Shown: positions 1 to 8,766 of the stretch, piece by piece | How the letters are laid out: each line of letters starts with the position of its first letter | Numbering within the stretch: the first letter of the stretch is position 1 | Assembly: GCA_910577035.1 (NCBI GenBank) | Contig: CAJTKW010000013.1 | Span: 18,436-81,191 of the forward strand | Source of the DNA: an uncultured Acetatifactor sp. | GTDB taxonomy: Bacteria; Bacillota; Clostridia; Lachnospirales; Lachnospiraceae | DNA: 62,756 nt | Reading direction: 5' to 3' | The notes under the pieces: model-generated | What the model saw: only the letters and a program-made list of their open reading frames with translations | Told to the model about the DNA's origin: nothing | Database searches by the model: none | Made by a program: the position numbers and the translations under genes

Positions 1-628
1 TGACGATAATGTCGCGGCGGGCAATTTCCTGCAGGCCAAAGGTTTCCCCGCAGATCCCCGCCAGTACCTTCTGGGTGCCAAAGACCTCATGGCAGCAGCC
101 GAAGGCCTTGATGCCAGGATAGACATGGTACAGTGTTTTGATACAGAGGGACATGGGATTGGTGTAATTGATGACCCAGGCTTTTGGGGCGTAAGCCTGG
201 ATGGCATTGGCAATCTCCACAAACATGGGGATGGTGCGGAGGGCGCGGATGATGCCGCCGGGGCCTGCGGTATCCCCCACAGACTGATAGATGCCCAGGC
301 GTTCCGGGAGATGGACGTCGGATGCCATCTCGTCGAAGGTGCCGGGGAGGATGGAAATCACGACGAAGTCACAGCCGGTCAGGGCCTCCTCCAGGGTTTT
401 GCAGGTAGTGTAATGCCACTTTCCCGTTGTCTCGGGGCGGCCGGTGATATGGCTGCCGATGGTTTCATTGCTTTTCGCGGCGGCCTCGTCGATGTCGTAG
501 AGGCGGATGGAGCCGCTGACGGAAGGCTCCATGGCCAGGTCTGCCATAAATGTCCATGCCCATCCTCTGGAACCTCCGCCGATGTAGGCGATCTGAATGT
601 CCGAAACCTTGTTATCCTTGTATTTCAT
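1..628 (-). CDS. Glycoside hydrolase family 4 (alpha-glucosidase/alpha-galactosidase type), 3' end beyond window
   Basis: The reading frame opens at ATG 628, eight bases after an AAAGGAG site, and runs off the left edge after about 209 codons. The N-terminus begins MKYKDNK, then a Rossmann nucleotide-binding strand ending IGGGSRGW (residues 13-22). Later motifs are SILPGTFDEM and SVGDTAGPGG, then VINYTNPM and the metal-ligand region FGCCHEVFGT, all typical of NAD- and Mn-dependent GH4 enzymes, which cleave glycosides by an oxidation-elimination mechanism in the cytoplasm. The substrate cannot be read from sequence; the rest of the window suggests a plant-derived oligosaccharide. About half of a normal 430-480 residue protein is present, cut only by the window edge. 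No promoter was recognised in the short gap (629-712) that separates it from the minus-strand gene upstream. Confidence 0.88.
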   Translation of the reverse strand, partial: MKYKDNKVSDIQIAYIGGGSRGWAWTFMADLAMEPSVSGSIRLYDIDEAAAKSNETIGSHITGRPETTGKWHYTTCKTLEEALTGCDFVVISILPGTFDEMASDVHLPERLGIYQSVGDTAGPGGIIRALRTIPMFVEIANAIQAYAPKAWVINYTNPMSLCIKTLYHVYPGIKAFGCCHEVFGTQKVLAGICGETFGLQEIARRDIIV

Positions 629-712
629 GGGAAAATTCTCCTTTCCGGGAACAGTTTTTGGGAATTACTTTGATTCTAACAGCTTACGGCTGTTTTTTCA
701 ATCGGGTATTCG

Positions 713-2611
713 TTATTCTCCCATCCCTCCAAGTTTATCCTGAATGACCTGCAGGTCGCTGCGGGCGTCAAGGCTGTGCTGTGTTTCCTCCGCCAGCCGG
801 ATTTCATCCGTAATCAACGCATCTACATTGCTGTCCAGAAAGCGGTACATGGCTTCCGGGGTGTTCACCGTCCATACAATGGCCTGTTTTCCGGCATTAT
901 GTACCTGTTCCACCCGGAAGTCCGTGGCAATCTGTTCTTCCATAATCAGCAGGTCACAGTTCAGCCGGGCAACATTTCCGATACCGGCAAAGAACAGTGT
1001 GCCGGTTTCAAATTCCGGATAATTTGTCTCCGCATAGTCGATAATATCATAGTTCAGGGAAATGAGGGCGACGTCCTGTACGCAGTTCCTTTGCCGGATA
1101 ATCCGGGCCAGATCGTCCACCATCTGTCTGTCAGCAGTACTTCCCTTCAATTCAATAAAGAGCTTTGATTTTCCCTGAACGGTCTCCAGCATCTCTTCCA
1201 GAGTGACTACGGGGAGCTCCGCGCCGCTGCCGGTGGTATCCTGTATCCGCAGGGTGCGGATTTCTTCCAGCGTCATATCCCGGGGGGCCTTTGCCGTTCC
1301 GGTGAGCCGTTTGAAATCATGGTCATGGTTGATGACATAGTATCCGTCCTTTGTACGCTGGACGTCGATCTCGCTGCCATAGCAGCCGTACTCCATGGCA
1401 GCGTAGAGCCCTTCAATGGAATTTTCGGAGGCTTCCGTGCCGCCGGCCCGGTGGGCAATGATCTTTACCGGCTCCGGGCGGGTGAAAATCTGATGATAGA
1501 AAAGGCCCAGCAGGACGGAAAACAGGAACAAAAGGATAAATACGACGATCATGATTAAAAATTTCCAGCCATAGCGGGACTTCCTGGGGCGCTCGGGCCA
1601 GAAGCCGCAGCTTCCCCGGGTGAATTCCAGATAATACCTGGTGAAGCGGAGCATCAGGTAAGCACCGCAGAGCAGGAATACCACGGAGTCAAGGTATGTC
1701 CCCATCAGGACAGCCAGGCAGCAGAGAATGCGGTAAATAATCACGGAAGCAGCCGTTTCCGCAGCTGCTTCCGGCAGAGAGGCAGAGTCGGCAAGAAGCA
1801 GTATATCCGCGTTGTATCCCTTTGGGAGTTCTTTCCCCATATGTTCTAGCCCGGCATAGGGCAGAAAATTGAAAAGAAAATATGCGGCAAACAGGATCAG
1901 CACAATACAGATGATGTGCTTCAGCATTCCGAAAAGGAATTTCCTGCCGTGATCCTTGAGAATGTGCCGCGATTTTATTCTGGCCTGGGCGGGCGTCATT
2001 CCGTCAAGCAGCATGGCATGGACGGAAAAGGCAGAGTGATAGCCAACCCATGCCAGCGCCAGCATCAGGACGGCATAGGCGATAGCATAGAGGGGAGTGG
2101 CGCTTATGACATCCATGATAAAGTTCGGGATATAAAAGCTGCGGGACAGGCTGATGGAGAAACCTATGCCGCAGAGGGGGACGGCAATCAAAATATACAG
2201 CAGGATCATAATTCCCATGGGGGACAGGAAACGGCGGAAAGAGCGGATGCCTTTTCCCATTTCCTGCAAAATGCCGGCCCGGCTTCCGTTCAGGACATCT
2301 TCGTGCATGTGGATCTGGATGATAATTTCCGACAATACGTACCAGAAGATCAGAATCCCCCCCAGGAGGAGCAGCACCGGAGTCCGCCAGCTGAGCAGCA
2401 GCTTCCCTGCATTTGCCGTGGTCATGGCTCCGCCCGCCGATTCCGCGGTCCAGGTGATGAGCCTTGAGAGGACAGAGGCAGGAAGGGCCATGAAGAGTGC
2501 TGTAAGGATCTGGAAGCTCCACATTTCCGGCAGTGCTTCCAGGGTAAGCCTGCGAAAGCTGATCTGTTTCTGCTCCTGAGAGGATTTTGGTTTTTTCCTG
2601 TTTCGTTTCAT
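713..2611 (-). CDS. Membrane-anchored glycerophosphodiester phosphodiesterase
   Basis: A 632-residue protein. The first ~370 residues hold several hydrophobic helices and match the membrane domain that precedes the catalytic domain in many Firmicute glycerophosphodiesterases (GPDPase_memb). The catalytic TIM barrel starts near residue 385 with IIAHRAGG (catalytic His-Arg), then the metal ligands SEIDVQ and the second histidine in VINHDHDF. Later barrel strands are LFIELKG and AIVWTVNTPEAM. It should hydrolyse glycerophosphodiesters or polyglycerolphosphate (lipid or teichoic-acid breakdown products) outside or at the membrane. It stands alone on the minus strand; its 5' side (2612-2861) carries an insertion-sequence-like remnant and the promoter of the divergent ABC exporter. 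The family is confident, the substrate is not. Confidence 0.9.
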   Translation of the reverse strand: MKRNRKKPKSSQEQKQISFRRLTLEALPEMWSFQILTALFMALPASVLSRLITWTAESAGGAMTTANAGKLLLSWRTPVLLLLGGILIFWYVLSEIIIQIHMHEDVLNGSRAGILQEMGKGIRSFRRFLSPMGIMILLYILIAVPLCGIGFSISLSRSFYIPNFIMDVISATPLYAIAYAVLMLALAWVGYHSAFSVHAMLLDGMTPAQARIKSRHILKDHGRKFLFGMLKHIICIVLILFAAYFLFNFLPYAGLEHMGKELPKGYNADILLLADSASLPEAAAETAASVIIYRILCCLAVLMGTYLDSVVFLLCGAYLMLRFTRYYLEFTRGSCGFWPERPRKSRYGWKFLIMIVVFILLFLFSVLLGLFYHQIFTRPEPVKIIAHRAGGTEASENSIEGLYAAMEYGCYGSEIDVQRTKDGYYVINHDHDFKRLTGTAKAPRDMTLEEIRTLRIQDTTGSGAELPVVTLEEMLETVQGKSKLFIELKGSTADRQMVDDLARIIRQRNCVQDVALISLNYDIIDYAETNYPEFETGTLFFAGIGNVARLNCDLLIMEEQIATDFRVEQVHNAGKQAIVWTVNTPEAMYRFLDSNVDALITDEIRLAEETQHSLDARSDLQVIQDKLGGMGE

Positions 2612-2681
2612 CTATATACTGCTCCCTGTGTGGTTTGAGATATATGAATATCCTGTGGCTTCTACAGTTACATTTTACATC

Positions 2682-2767
2682 AAAACGGGAAAAGATTCCT
2701 TATATATTTCAAAATTTTGGATGAAGTTTTAAACGGTATCCGGACGGGTAAAACTGCGGAATTTCAA
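2682..2767. repeat. Degenerate insertion-sequence end related to the IS at 48-50 kb
   Basis: The segment contains AAAACGGG, then GATTCCTTATATATTT, and ends with TAAAACTGCGGAA then TTCAA. The right end of the complete IS at 49651-49751 has the same blocks in the same order: AAAACGGG, GATTCCTTATATATTT, then TAAAACTGCGGAAACTCAA. The spacing differs by about 15 bases (86 here against 101). No transposase remnant and no convincing partner end was found nearby. I read it as a solo IS end or a short non-autonomous derivative. The relationship is seen in the sequence; the history is inference. Confidence 0.55.
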
Positions 2768-2779
2768 AGCAACTGAGCG

Positions 2780-2808
2780 TTGCCATCTCCTGGAGATTAT
2801 AGTATGAT
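2780..2808 (+). promoter_or_regulatory. Sigma-A type promoter for the ABC exporter pair
   Basis: TTGCCA (2780-2785), a 17-base spacer and TATGAT (2803-2808) lie 53 bases upstream of the ATG at 2862. They directly follow the IS-like remnant, so an old insertion may have shaped this promoter region. Confidence 0.55.
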
Positions 2809-2861
2809 AAGGATTGCCTGGGGATTCGATCAGGAAGTATCCGAAATGGAATGGAGGAAAT

Positions 2862-4712
2862 ATGGCAGAATACCATGACAGAAGCGAAAATCCGCTGCAT
2901 CGGCAGTTTGGAATCCGGAGCAATACGATATACATCATTAAGAAAATGAAACAGTACTGCCCGGCGGTAATACCGATTGTCCTGCTGGGCATTATATGCG
3001 GTTCGATCCTCTCCTTTTACTGGGGGATTGTGGGCAAGTATGTGATCGACCTGGTACAGGCGGAAGGGGACGCCGGGGAGAAAGCGGAAGCGCTCCTTAA
3101 GCTGATCCTGATTGCCGGGGGGATTGCCGCCGTTTTAACCCTGGGCAACGCTTTTGCCCAGAACAAGATCTGGTACCGCTTTATTTATGTGAGAATGTAT
3201 ATTATCACGGAACGGGTGGACAAGGCGCTGGGGCTGAATTATCAAAGGCTGGAGCAGCCGGATGTGCTGGATGTCCACCAGCGGGCCACCGAGGCCACCG
3301 GCGGGAACACTAACGGCGTGGAGGGCATGATGCACCTGATGGATACTCTGGGAAGAAACCTCTGCGTGGTGGTTTCCACCTTTGCGGCGGTTACGGTCCT
3401 GAATCCGGGTCTGGTGATCTTCCTGATCGTGCTGGGAATCCTTCAATATCTGTATTACCGGAAGATTATCCGCACGGATAAGCGTGAGGTATGGGATAAG
3501 CTGGCACCGGTTTGGCGGCAGGTGAATTACATGAGCCGTGTCACCCAGGACTTTGACTATGCCAAGGACATCCGCCTGTTTGACCTGGCCGGCTTTTTAA
3601 CGGAAAAGCAGCGGCAGATATTTGCCAGGCGGGAGGAGCGTATCGATTATAATAAAGAGCTGTGGTTCCGGCATTCGGTAGTGGTGCAGCTTCTGTACCT
3701 GGCGGGCAATGCGGGGATTTATGGAGCGCTGCTTTATGCCGTTTTACAAAATGGGCTTTCCGTGGGTGACTTTACCATGTACCTGGCGCTGGCGTTTTCC
3801 TTTTCAGGAAGTATGCTGCAGTTCCTGCACCGGTTCGGGGACTATGAGCGGGCGTCTCTGGAGGTGGATGATTTCAGGACCTTTATGGAGCTGGATACGG
3901 AAGAAGAGGAAGATACCGTTCCCGTTCCGAAGGCGGAAGAATATACCATAGAATTTCATGACGTATGTTATCGTTATTTAAAGCAGGAGAAAAATGCCCT
4001 GGATCATCTGAGTATGACCCTGCATCCGGGAGAAAAGCTGGCAGTGGTGGGTTTAAACGGTGCCGGCAAGACGACTATGATTAAGCTCCTGCTCAGGCTG
4101 TACGATCCCACGGAAGGATATATTACCTTAAACGGGGTGGACATCCGGAAATTCAGGCGGGAAGAGTATTACAGGCTGTTTGCTCCCGTGTTTCAGAATA
4201 TAGAGGTGCTGGCGTTTCCCATTGCGGAAAATATTTCCATGATGGCAATGGAAGACACGGACTGTTCCAGGGCGGAAGCGGCGGCGGAAGAGGCGGGCCT
4301 GGGTGACAGAATCGGCACCCTGCCTAAGGGGATTGCCACCGAGCTGTTGAAAGTGGTGGACGAAGAGGGAGTGGATCTGTCCGGGGGAGAGAGGCAGAAG
4401 CTGGCCCTGGCCAGGGCCCTGTATAAGTCCGCGCCGGTGGTGGTGCTGGACGAGCCTACCTCGGCGCTGGATGCCCTGGCGGAGCAGCAGATGTATGAGC
4501 GGTTTAACCATATGATCGGAAAGAAGTCGGCGGTTTACATTTCTCACAGGCTGGCGTCCACCAGGTTCTGCGACCGGGTGGCCATGTTTGCGGAGGGCAG
4601 GATGATCGAGTACGGCAGCCATGAGGAGCTGATGGCAAAAGGCGGTGAATATGCCCGCATGTTTGAACTGCAGGCTCAGTACTATCAGGACGGACAGGAG
4701 GCGGAGGCATGA
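2862..4712 (+). CDS. ABC transporter, fused membrane and ATPase domains (half of a heterodimer)
   Basis: The chosen start is ATG 2862, after GGAGG with proper spacing; an upstream in-frame ATG at 2814 has no such site. The protein is 616 residues. Residues ~30-330 form the transmembrane exporter domain. The ATPase domain then shows Walker A VGLNGAGKTT, the Q-loop region VFQN, the signature LSGGERQK, Walker B VVVLDEPTSALD and the switch histidine in YISHRL. The layout is that of type IV exporters (lipid, peptide or drug efflux). Its stop overlaps the start of the next gene by four bases (ATGA), so the two halves are translationally coupled and probably form a heterodimer. The cargo is unknown. 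Confidence 0.93.
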   Translation: MAEYHDRSENPLHRQFGIRSNTIYIIKKMKQYCPAVIPIVLLGIICGSILSFYWGIVGKYVIDLVQAEGDAGEKAEALLKLILIAGGIAAVLTLGNAFAQNKIWYRFIYVRMYIITERVDKALGLNYQRLEQPDVLDVHQRATEATGGNTNGVEGMMHLMDTLGRNLCVVVSTFAAVTVLNPGLVIFLIVLGILQYLYYRKIIRTDKREVWDKLAPVWRQVNYMSRVTQDFDYAKDIRLFDLAGFLTEKQRQIFARREERIDYNKELWFRHSVVVQLLYLAGNAGIYGALLYAVLQNGLSVGDFTMYLALAFSFSGSMLQFLHRFGDYERASLEVDDFRTFMELDTEEEEDTVPVPKAEEYTIEFHDVCYRYLKQEKNALDHLSMTLHPGEKLAVVGLNGAGKTTMIKLLLRLYDPTEGYITLNGVDIRKFRREEYYRLFAPVFQNIEVLAFPIAENISMMAMEDTDCSRAEAAAEEAGLGDRIGTLPKGIATELLKVVDEEGVDLSGGERQKLALARALYKSAPVVVLDEPTSALDALAEQQMYERFNHMIGKKSAVYISHRLASTRFCDRVAMFAEGRMIEYGSHEELMAKGGEYARMFELQAQYYQDGQEAEA

Positions 4713-6472
4713 AAAAGTTAAATTCGGTCATCAGGGTACTATTTTCCACCGCCTGGAAGCGCTATCCCCGGTTCTTTCTGCTGGAAGGACTGAAGACGCT
4801 GATAGAGACGGCCCGGCCCTTTCTGGGAATATTTATCACGCCTCTTTTGGTGGACGAGCTCTGCACCTCCCGCAATCTCCGGACGCTGGCCCTTTATGCC
4901 GGGATCCTCGTTGTCGGAGAGTGCATCCTGCAGGTGGTAAATGACAGGCTGAACATGACGCTTCAGAAATATCAGGAGCGGCTGGACAATTATTTTACCA
5001 TGCAGATCAGCCTGCATTCCATGGGGCTGGACTTTCAGCTCACCGAGGACAAGGCGGCTCTGGACCAGCTGGAAAAGGCTCGTACAGGCATGACCTGGTA
5101 TTCGGGCGGAGCATACGGAATTGCGGAGCAGCTCTTTATGTTCCTGGGAAATATCTTTAAGATTGCAGGTTTTGTTACCGTCATTACCCTGCATGCCCCG
5201 CTTCTGCTGGCAGTGATACTGGTGCAGGTGGCTCTGAACGGCGTGGCCACCTCCAGACAGAATAAGGTGGAGCTGGAGGCATATGGACGTCTTTCCAAAG
5301 CAAACCGTCTGTTTGGCTACTTTGGCTGGGGGATCGTGGACTTTCGTTTCGGCAAGGATATTCGCCTGTATGACGCCCGCAGGATGCTGGTGAATAAATG
5401 GAAAGGGTATACAAAGGAGAGTACCGAGGGCTGGAAGTGGCAGGCCGATAAGACATATCCCTATTCGATGTTCATGACGGTAACGGGGCTGGTCAGGGCC
5501 TTGATTACCTATGCCTATGTGGGGCTTCTTGTCATCCGGCAGGTGTTTTCCATCGGTACCTTTACCCAGATGATTTCCGCGGCAGGAGGGCTGAACGATA
5601 CCCTGGGCGGGCTGATCTGGAATGTACAGGAGCTGACGAAGCGTTGCAATTACGCTTATGAATATGTGCTTTTCATGGAATATCCGGAGGCAATTCCCAA
5701 GGGGAATGCCCCGGTGAAGAAGGGGGAGCACCTTCTGGAGTTTCAGAATGTGGGCTTTGCCTATCCGGGCACGGACAGGAAGGTGCTGGAGGGCGTGAAT
5801 ATTACCGTGGAGCCGGGGGAGCATCTGTCCATCGTGGGCTTAAACGGCGCCGGGAAGACCACTTTCATCAAGCTGTTGTGCAGGCTTTACGATCCCACGG
5901 AGGGCAGGATCCTCATGGACGGGCGGGACATCCGGGAGTATGATTATCAGGAATACATGCGGCAGTTTGCCCCGGTATTTCAGGATTTCAAGCTTTTCGG
6001 TTTCACCATCGGGGAAAATATTGCCTTTGAGGATCAGGACCGGGAAAAGCTGGAACGGCTGTTAAAGCTGGTGGAGCTTGACGGGATGGTGGAGAAGCTG
6101 AGCAAGGGGGCGGATACCCGGCTGTTTAAGGTTTTCGAAGAGGATGGGATAGAACCCTCCGGCGGGGAGCAGCAGAAACTTGCCATTGCCAGGGCGCTCT
6201 ATAAGGAAGCACCGGTGATTATTCTGGACGAACCGACGGCGGCCCTGGATCCCATTGCGGAATATGAGATCTATCGGCAGTTTCATACGCTGGTGGGCGG
6301 GAAAACGGCCTTTTATATCTCCCACAGGCTGTCCAGCTGTCGTTTCTGCGACCGGATCGCGGTATTTGAGGACGGGAAAATCGCGGAATACGGAAGTCAT
6401 GAGGAGCTGGCAGGCATACCCGGCGGAATTTACGCGAAAATGTTCGAGGCCCAGGCGCAATATTATAAATAG
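4709..6472 (+). CDS. ABC transporter, fused membrane and ATPase domains (partner half)
   Basis: A 587-residue protein that starts within the ATGA overlap with the preceding gene. It has the same architecture: N-terminal transmembrane domain, then Walker A VGLNGAGKTT, signature EPSGGEQQK, Walker B VIILDEPTAALD and switch region YISHRL. The signature has Pro where the partner has the usual Leu (LSGGE), a mild asymmetry of the kind often seen in heterodimeric exporters, where one ATP site is weaker. Together the two genes encode one export system, and they are followed by the separate promoter of the butyrate operon. The cargo cannot be inferred. Confidence 0.93.
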   Translation: MKKLNSVIRVLFSTAWKRYPRFFLLEGLKTLIETARPFLGIFITPLLVDELCTSRNLRTLALYAGILVVGECILQVVNDRLNMTLQKYQERLDNYFTMQISLHSMGLDFQLTEDKAALDQLEKARTGMTWYSGGAYGIAEQLFMFLGNIFKIAGFVTVITLHAPLLLAVILVQVALNGVATSRQNKVELEAYGRLSKANRLFGYFGWGIVDFRFGKDIRLYDARRMLVNKWKGYTKESTEGWKWQADKTYPYSMFMTVTGLVRALITYAYVGLLVIRQVFSIGTFTQMISAAGGLNDTLGGLIWNVQELTKRCNYAYEYVLFMEYPEAIPKGNAPVKKGEHLLEFQNVGFAYPGTDRKVLEGVNITVEPGEHLSIVGLNGAGKTTFIKLLCRLYDPTEGRILMDGRDIREYDYQEYMRQFAPVFQDFKLFGFTIGENIAFEDQDREKLERLLKLVELDGMVEKLSKGADTRLFKVFEEDGIEPSGGEQQKLAIARALYKEAPVIILDEPTAALDPIAEYEIYRQFHTLVGGKTAFYISHRLSSCRFCDRIAVFEDGKIAEYGSHEELAGIPGGIYAKMFEAQAQYYK

Positions 6473-6484
6473 CTGGAAAATCCA

Positions 6485-6513
6485 TTGCAAATAAGCTGTG
6501 ACTATGGTACACT
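6485..6513 (+). promoter_or_regulatory. Promoter of the butyryl-CoA operon
   Basis: TTGCAA (6485-6490), a 17-base spacer and TACACT (6508-6513). The thiolase ATG is about 60 bases downstream after TGGAGGG. The region has no other obvious signal. Confidence 0.5.
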
Positions 6514-6574
6514 TAAAAACAGGGTTATGATAAAAAAATAACAATCATTATAAAATCAATTGGAGGGAAAAAAC

Positions 6575-7737
6575 ATGGCAAAGAAAGTAGTTTTAGCCGG
6601 AGCATGCCGTACCGCCATCGGTACCATGGGAGGTACACTGAGCACTACCCCCGTTGTGGAGCTGGGCGCAATCGTAATCAAGGAGGCGCTGAGCAGGGCG
6701 GGCGTAAAGCCTGAGGATGTGGACCAGGTATACATGGGCTGCGTAATCCAGGCGGCCCAGGGCCAGAATGTAGCCCGTCAGGCATCCATTAAGGCGGGGC
6801 TTCCCATTGAAGTGCCTGCAGTTACCATGAACGTGGTGTGTGGTTCGGGATTAAACTGTGTGAACCAGGCGGCGCAGATGATTATGGCAGGCGATGCGGA
6901 CATCGTAGTGGCAGGCGGCATGGAAAACATGTCCATGGCTCCTTATGCCATTCCTCAGGGCCGTTACGGCTATAGAATGAACAACGGAACCCTGGTGGAT
7001 ACCATGATTAAGGATGCCCTTTGGGACGCATTCAATGATTATCATATGATTATGACGGCTGACAATATCTGCCGCGAGTGGGGGCTGACCCGGGAAGAGC
7101 TGGATCAGTTTGCCTTAAAGAGCCAGCAGAAGGCTGAGGCGGCGCAGAAGTCCGGCGCCTTTGACAAGGAAATCGTTCCCGTGACGGTGAAGAAAAAGAA
7201 AGAGACCATCGAGTTCAAGGTAGACGAGGGACCTCGCGCAGGCTCCACCATCGAGGGACTGCAGAAGCTTCGTCCCATCAATCCCGACGGTTTTGTTACC
7301 GCCGGCAACGCTTCCGGCATCAACGACGGCGCGGCGGCAATCGTTGTTATGAGTGAAGAGAAGGCAAAAGAGCTGGGCGTTAAGCCCATGGCTACCTTTG
7401 TGGCAGGCGCCCTGGCAGGCGTGCGTCCCGAGGTTATGGGCATCGGACCCGTGGCATCTACCAGGAAGGTGCTGGCTAAGACCGGCATGAAGATCGAGGA
7501 CTTTGACATCATCGAGGCAAACGAGGCCTTTGCGGCACAGTCCGTAGCGGTGGGCAAGGAGCTGGGCATTGATGTGGACAAACAGCTGAATCCCAACGGC
7601 GGCGCGATTGCCCTGGGCCATCCCGTAGGAGCTTCCGGATTCACGAGATGCAGGCCAAGGGCGCAAAGACCGGCCTGGCTACCCTGTGTATCGGCGGAGG
7701 CATGGGCTGCTCCACCATCGTGAAAATCGAGGACTAA
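6575..7737 (+). pseudogene. thl: Acetyl-CoA acetyltransferase (thiolase), frameshifted near the C-terminus
   Basis: The start is ATG 6575 after TGGAGGG. The first ~350 residues are a normal biosynthetic thiolase, which condenses two acetyl-CoA. The acylated cysteine is Cys89 (VVCGSGL), and the histidine motif ALGHPVGASG is present. Right after GASG (near 7640) the frame changes: the open frame ends in unrelated residues at 7723, whereas the correct ending (HEMQAKG, then CIGGGMG with the second catalytic cysteine, ending VKIED) lies in another frame and stops at 7737. Restoring the family sequence needs 22 inserted bases, coding roughly ARILVTL, and would give a 394-residue protein, the usual length. 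As written, the product lacks the deprotonating cysteine and should be inactive. Sequencing or assembly error is possible, because everything downstream is intact. Confidence 0.88.
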
Positions 7738-7827
7738 TTAAGAAAGTAATGTGCAAATAAGGTGCCGGGGAGGGAATTTGCTCCCTGGGAGAGAATTTCC
7801 TCCCTGGGCAGCGGAATGTGAGGATAT

Positions 7828-8652
7828 ATGGAATATATATTATATGAACAAAAAGGCAATATTGCCACCGTCACCATCAACCGGGAGAAGGCGCTGAACG
7901 CCCTGAATTCCCAGGTTCTGGATGAACTGAATCAGGTTTTGGACGGAGTGGATTTAAATGAAGTGCGCTGTCTGATCCTTACCGGCGCGGGACAGAAATC
8001 CTTTGTGGCCGGAGCGGACATCGGTGAGATGAGTACGCTGACCAAAGCCGAAGGCGAGGCATTCGGTAAAAAGGGCAACGATGTATTCAGAAAGCTGGAG
8101 ACCTTCCCCATCCCTGTAATTGCGGCGGTGAACGGGTTTGCCCTGGGCGGCGGATGCGAGATTTCCATGAGCTGCGACATCAGGCTTTGCTCCGACAATG
8201 CGGTCTTCGGGCAGCCGGAGGCAGGCCTGGGGATTACGCCCGGCTTCGGCGGCACCCAGCGTCTGGCCCGGCTGGTAGGAGCCGGCATGGCAAAGCAGAT
8301 GATCTATACCGCGCGTAATATCAAGGCGGCGGACGCTTTGCGGATCGGCCTGGTAAACGAGGTGTTCTCCGCAGAGACGGACGCCGAGGGCAATGTGGTA
8401 AAGACCGCGCAGGAGGTTCTGCTGGCGGCGGCGGAGAAGATGGCTTCCACCATTGCAAAGAACGCGCCCATTGCCGTGCGCAACTGCAAGAAGGCCATTA
8501 ACGAAGGCCTGGACGAGGATATGGACGAGGCGCTGGTGATCGAGGAAAAGCTCTTTGGCGCCTGCTTCGAGACGGAAGACCAGAAGTACGGGATGGCGTT
8601 CTTCCTTGACAAGAACAAGGAGAAGGTAAAGGAGCCTTTCAAGAACTGCTGA
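7828..8652 (+). CDS. crt: 3-hydroxybutyryl-CoA dehydratase (crotonase)
   Basis: A 274-residue enoyl-CoA hydratase/isomerase family protein. It shows the CoA-binding and oxyanion-hole segment SFVAGADIGEM, then GFALGGGCE, and the catalytic glutamate region FGQPEAGLGITPGFGGTQR. It dehydrates 3-hydroxybutyryl-CoA to crotonyl-CoA in the cytoplasm. It is slightly longer than the ~260-residue norm because of an insertion around residues 180-195 (AETDAEGNVV). It sits between the thiolase and hbd genes, the usual order of this operon. The Shine-Dalgarno upstream (GTGAGGA) is weaker than at neighbouring genes. Confidence 0.93.
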   Translation: MEYILYEQKGNIATVTINREKALNALNSQVLDELNQVLDGVDLNEVRCLILTGAGQKSFVAGADIGEMSTLTKAEGEAFGKKGNDVFRKLETFPIPVIAAVNGFALGGGCEISMSCDIRLCSDNAVFGQPEAGLGITPGFGGTQRLARLVGAGMAKQMIYTARNIKAADALRIGLVNEVFSAETDAEGNVVKTAQEVLLAAAEKMASTIAKNAPIAVRNCKKAINEGLDEDMDEALVIEEKLFGACFETEDQKYGMAFFLDKNKEKVKEPFKNC

Positions 8653-8766
8653 GCCAGGTAAGCCCCATGAACAGGCAGGCGGCAGGAGCGTTTAAGTCTG
8701 CATGGGAAATATAGTGAAAAATTTGCGCTTCAAGAAAAGGAAGGAATAGATAAAGGAGGATTTACA

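Noticed and set aside
679..700. Terminator ACAGC/GCTGT followed by TTTTTT
   Set aside because: The T-run lies on the plus strand, where no gene ends; both neighbouring genes are on the minus strand, and the stem is only five bases.
2814..2861. Upstream ATG for the first ABC exporter gene
   Set aside because: There is no ribosome binding site in front of it, whereas GGAGG sits correctly before ATG 2862.
7640..7723. Programmed ribosomal frameshift in the thiolase gene
   Set aside because: There is no slippery heptamer or stimulatory hairpin, and a whole conserved segment is missing, which frameshifting cannot restore.
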